Of a DNA stretch of 64,000 bases, positions 61,953 to 64,000 are shown piece after piece (the stretch's first letter is position 1; every line of letters starts with the position of its first letter). Made by a program: the position numbers and the translations under genes. The stretch is from Paludibacter propionicigenes WB4 (lineage in GTDB: Bacteria; Bacteroidota; Bacteroidia; Bacteroidales; Paludibacteraceae). Location: positions 496,001 to 560,000 of the forward strand of contig NC_014734.1 of assembly GCF_000183135.1 (NCBI RefSeq), read 5' to 3'. The notes below the pieces were generated by a model. It worked only from the letters and a program-made list of their open reading frames with translations, was not told the origin of the DNA and made no database searches.

Positions 61953-62567
61953 ATGCTGAACACATTTGATTACTGCCTTCCGGATGTACAATTGCTTAAA
62001 AAGAAAAACGATCAGTTTCTGATCTGGATACCCGACAAAACCTATATAGTTCTTGGAGCTTCCGGTAATCCGGACGAATCTTTGAATATGGAAAGTGTAC
62101 AAGAAGATAATATCACCGTACTTAAACGACCTTCGGGTGGTGAAACGATCATTCTTACCCCGAATAACATTATGATTTCTGCTGTTTTCTGCAATATAAA
62201 AAACCTGCGTGCGAAAGATGTATTTCAACGCATTAACCGACTGATAATTTCATCGATCGAAAAAACAGGTATCAAAGGATTGTCGTTGGTGGGAATCTCC
62301 GATATAGCTGTTGCAGGCCGTAGAATACTGGGTTCGGCCATCTACAGGAGTAAAAATGTACTACTGTATCATGCCGTGCTCAACTTGGGCGAACCTGCGG
62401 CCACTTTTGAACGATACCTGAAACCTTCGAGCAAAGAATCGGCTGACAGAAGTGGAAGAACAGCTATAGACTTAACCACCTCGCTCAAAGAAAAAGGATA
62501 CAACAAAGGCGCTTACCACATGGAAAACCTTTTGTCGCTGTCTTTCGAGGAATCATTTTGTATATGA
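61953..62567 (+). CDS. LplA-like lipoate/biotin ligase-fold protein with altered active site
   Basis: A 204-residue protein of the LplA/LipB/BirA superfamily (start MLNTFDYCLPD at 61953). The core is recognisable: KRPSGGETIILTPNNIMISA aligns with the ligase R-R-x-S-G-G-G-x-V-x-H-D region, and ISDIAVAGRRILGSAIYRSK with D-I-x-x-x-G-R-K-x-x-G-S-A. Two departures matter. The GGG-x-V-x-HD loop is changed, and the invariant lysine that contacts the lipoyl/octanoyl-adenylate is arginine (codon 62322-62324). It may be a ligase of modified chemistry or a non-catalytic relative. Its stop overlaps the start of the TIGR02757 gene, so the two are coupled. lipA is about 46 kb away. Confidence 0.72.
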   Translation: MLNTFDYCLPDVQLLKKKNDQFLIWIPDKTYIVLGASGNPDESLNMESVQEDNITVLKRPSGGETIILTPNNIMISAVFCNIKNLRAKDVFQRINRLIISSIEKTGIKGLSLVGISDIAVAGRRILGSAIYRSKNVLLYHAVLNLGEPAATFERYLKPSSKESADRSGRTAIDLTTSLKEKGYNKGAYHMENLLSLSFEESFCI

Positions 62568-63388
62568 GTATTTTGTCAACTACAGATTCTCCACAACCTA
62601 TCAGGGATACGTCGATACGTATCCCTGATGTTGATATGAAGTCATTTCTGGATGCCCGGGTGCAACAATACAATAACGTTGAATTTATTCACTCGGACCC
62701 TGTACAGATTCCGCACCGGTTTTCGCGAAAGGAAGACATAGAAATAGCAGCATTTCTTACTGCCACCATTTCCTGGGGACAACGAAAAAGCATTATCAAC
62801 AATGCTAACCGACTTATGCGGCTGATGGACAATTCGCCCTATGATTTTTTGATGGAAGCCGATGCGGCAGACTGGAAAACCGTTTCGGGCTTTGTTCACC
62901 GAACCTTTAATGGCAACGATTGTCTGTTTTTTCTGGAATCGCTCAGGAATATCTATCGTCATCACCACGGGTTGGAAACCGTTTTTACCAACGGATACAA
63001 CAACGGGGAAAACATTCAAAGCGCATTACAGCATTTTCGGGAGGTATTTCTATCCACTCCGCACGAAGTCAGGGTTCGGAAACATGTTTCTGATGTTTCG
63101 GCCAATTCATCGGCCAAGCGCCTGAATATGTTTCTGCGTTGGATGGTACGAAACGACGACAACCAAGTAGACTTCGGGCTGTGGAAAAACATTCCGGCTT
63201 CGGCACTCATGCTTCCGCTCGATGTTCATACAGGCAATGTTGCCCGGGGACTGGGTTTACTCACCCGTAAGCAAAACGACTGGAAAGCGGTGGAAGAAAT
63301 TACCGCTGCACTCCGTATTTTCGATGCTCACGATCCGATAAAATACGATTATGCGCTGTTTGGAATCGGGGTTTTCGAAGGACGCTGA
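62564..63388 (+). CDS. TIGR02757 (DUF2400) family protein
   Basis: Conserved cytoplasmic protein of unknown function, 274 residues. The start at 62564 gives a 4-bp ATGA overlap with the ligase-like gene. Family segments visible are FIHSDPVQIPHRFSRKEDIE then IAAFLTATISWGQRKSIINN near residue 45, the HxG-like NGNDCLFFLESL, SSAKRLNMFLRWMVRNDD, LDVHTGNVARGLGLL near residue 225, and the closing DPIKYDYALFGIGV. The SAKRLNMFLRWM and LDVHTG motifs recall a base-excision-type helix-hairpin-helix fold, but no enzyme activity is established. A strong hairpin lies in its first codons. Confidence 0.88.
   Translation: MSILSTTDSPQPIRDTSIRIPDVDMKSFLDARVQQYNNVEFIHSDPVQIPHRFSRKEDIEIAAFLTATISWGQRKSIINNANRLMRLMDNSPYDFLMEADAADWKTVSGFVHRTFNGNDCLFFLESLRNIYRHHHGLETVFTNGYNNGENIQSALQHFREVFLSTPHEVRVRKHVSDVSANSSAKRLNMFLRWMVRNDDNQVDFGLWKNIPASALMLPLDVHTGNVARGLGLLTRKQNDWKAVEEITAALRIFDAHDPIKYDYALFGIGVFEGR
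62599..62628 (+). other. perfect 13-bp hairpin inside the start of the TIGR02757 gene
   Basis: ATCAGGGATACGT (62599-62611), loop CGAT, ACGTATCCCTGAT (62616-62628) is an exact inverted repeat starting 35 bases after the ATG. It encodes the poorly conserved N-terminus, PIRDTSIRIPD. Such a hairpin could slow translation or transcription, or be a fossil of an insertion. There is no T-tract. Confidence 0.6.
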
Positions 63389-63404
63389 TTTTCGGTAGTT
63401 TGTT

Positions 63405-63700
63405 TTAAGTAAGCGAATGATTCTAATTTCGTATTATCAAAAAAGGATGGAACGCTGATTTTACGGATTGAGCGGATTTAAACGGATGATAATAAAACGG
63501 ATCTTTAACTGATTTTAGTCATGCAAGCATGACAGATATAATCCTGAACTATTGAAAATCATCTCGACTTGTCGAGATTGAAATCCGTATAAAAATCCGT
63601 TATATCAGCGTTTATCCGCGCCTGCCTGCGGTAGGCAGGTTCTATTTTCTCCCAATTTACGGATTTACTTATACAACATTATATTTATTCCGGTACTTAC
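63405..63700 (+). repeat. dispersed structured repeat, copy 2
   Basis: Core 63451-63612 (162 bp), same length and orientation as copy 1. By hand I count 17 substitutions and no gaps. The pairs are AACGGAT/ATCCGTT (63481, 63595), ACGGAT/ATCCGT (63497, 63583), GTCATGC/GCATGAC (63518, 63527) and ATCTCGAC/GTCGAGAT (63561, 63571). The same CCTGCCT-GCGGT-AGGCAGG hairpin follows (63621-63639). It lies between the TIGR02757 stop and the partial gene at the window end. Confidence 0.85.
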
Positions 63701-63742
63701 CACCTCAACGAACAAAACCGACCTCCTTATTCCGCCTGCTGT

Positions 63743-64000
63743 CTAAATCACATAACTCTTTACCACCTCACTCCATATGCGCGAAGGATGGGTGCGTGCT
63801 CCGGCCACCCTGAAGCAATACTCTTTACCGCTGGTAAGACCTTCTATCAATATCTTTCGTCGCGTACCGCTGACTTGAATCCACACACTATCGTCAGTAA
63901 GTGGAGCTTCGCAATATTCAAACACATAAAAGAGTGCTCGATCCACAACATTGCAACTTACCCAGGCACTTCCATGTTTATATCCCAACTTTATTTTTAC
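63743..64000 (-). CDS. partial fibronectin type III-like protein (C-terminus only)
   Basis: A minus-strand frame is open from the window edge to a stop at 63743, 85 residues. It reads as one fibronectin-III-like domain: GSAWVSCNVVDRALFYVFEY (A to C strands), then VWIQVSGTRRKILIEGLTSG (the L-x-x-G-x-x-Y-x-F signature begins here) and KEYCFRVAGARTHPSRIWSE, ending VVKSYVI. The N-terminal part lies outside the window, so total length and other domains are unknown. It is likely a secreted or structural protein of the kind where such a domain closes the chain. Confidence 0.65.
   Translation of the reverse strand, partial: VKIKLGYKHGSAWVSCNVVDRALFYVFEYCEAPLTDDSVWIQVSGTRRKILIEGLTSGKEYCFRVAGARTHPSRIWSEVVKSYVI

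Noticed and set aside
1-64000. tRNA genes, rRNA genes, riboswitches or intact insertion sequences
   Set aside because: I looked for cloverleaf-like stems, the 3' CCA region, transposase motifs and terminal repeats around them, and found none that I can support.

Overview
The window comes from an AT-rich member of the Bacteroidota, most likely the order Bacteroidales. The evidence is SusC/SusD pairs, DUF4249, DUF4294 and DUF6515 proteins, a type IX secretion C-terminal domain next to PorP/SprF, LytTR two-component genes, and promoters of the TAnnTTTG (-7) type that Bacteroidota sigma-A uses. I cannot name the genus. I found no tRNA, rRNA, CRISPR array or intact insertion sequence.

Layout. 0.5-8.2 kb: surface-polysaccharide locus with a GT2 glycosyltransferase, the complete dTDP-L-rhamnose set rmlA-C-D-B, a hexapeptide acetyltransferase, an initiating sugar-phosphate transferase and a PAS-HTH regulator. 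8.5-11.7 kb (minus strand): small accessory block downstream of the mnmE 3' end, holding an AbiEi/AbiEii-like toxin-antitoxin pair with a clear promoter and operator, an orphan HigA-like antitoxin, a metallophosphoesterase and a decayed gene end. 11.7-18.2 kb: housekeeping and regulation (mnmE, uridine phosphorylase, folK, ECF sigma, lipA, AraC-type regulator). 19-27 kb: a 2412-residue secreted adhesin-like protein with an Ig-like array, followed by its PorP/SprF-family partner. 27.3-31.4 kb: a DUF4294 protein converging on exbD/exbB and a GT39 glycosyltransferase.

32-49 kb: xylan/glucuronoxylan utilisation locus. It has the SusC-SusD-SusC-SusD-DUF1735 core in xusABCDE order, then GH43, GH67 alpha-glucuronidase, mannonate dehydratase and an SDR mannonate oxidoreductase. 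Surface proteins would bind and import xylo-oligosaccharides. GH67 would release (methyl)glucuronic acid, GH43 would trim the xylose backbone or side chains, and UxuA plus the SDR fit the glucuronate route to 2-keto-3-deoxygluconate. No GH10 xylanase and no local regulator lie inside the window.

49.3-64 kb: Crp/Fnr-type regulator and GNAT gene with a Crp/Fnr-like box between them; a DUF4249/TonB-receptor pair; a four-gene envelope operon (lipoprotein, DUF6515, alpha/beta-hydrolase, serine beta-lactamase-like) divergent from a LytS/LytR-type pair, with 21-bp-phased direct repeats resembling LytTR sites between them; a lipoprotein gene split by a frameshift exactly at an A_AAA_AAG heptamer; an LplA-like gene translationally coupled to a TIGR02757 gene; and two copies of a 162-bp structured repeat that bracket the last two genes. 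The window ends inside a fibronectin-III-like gene.
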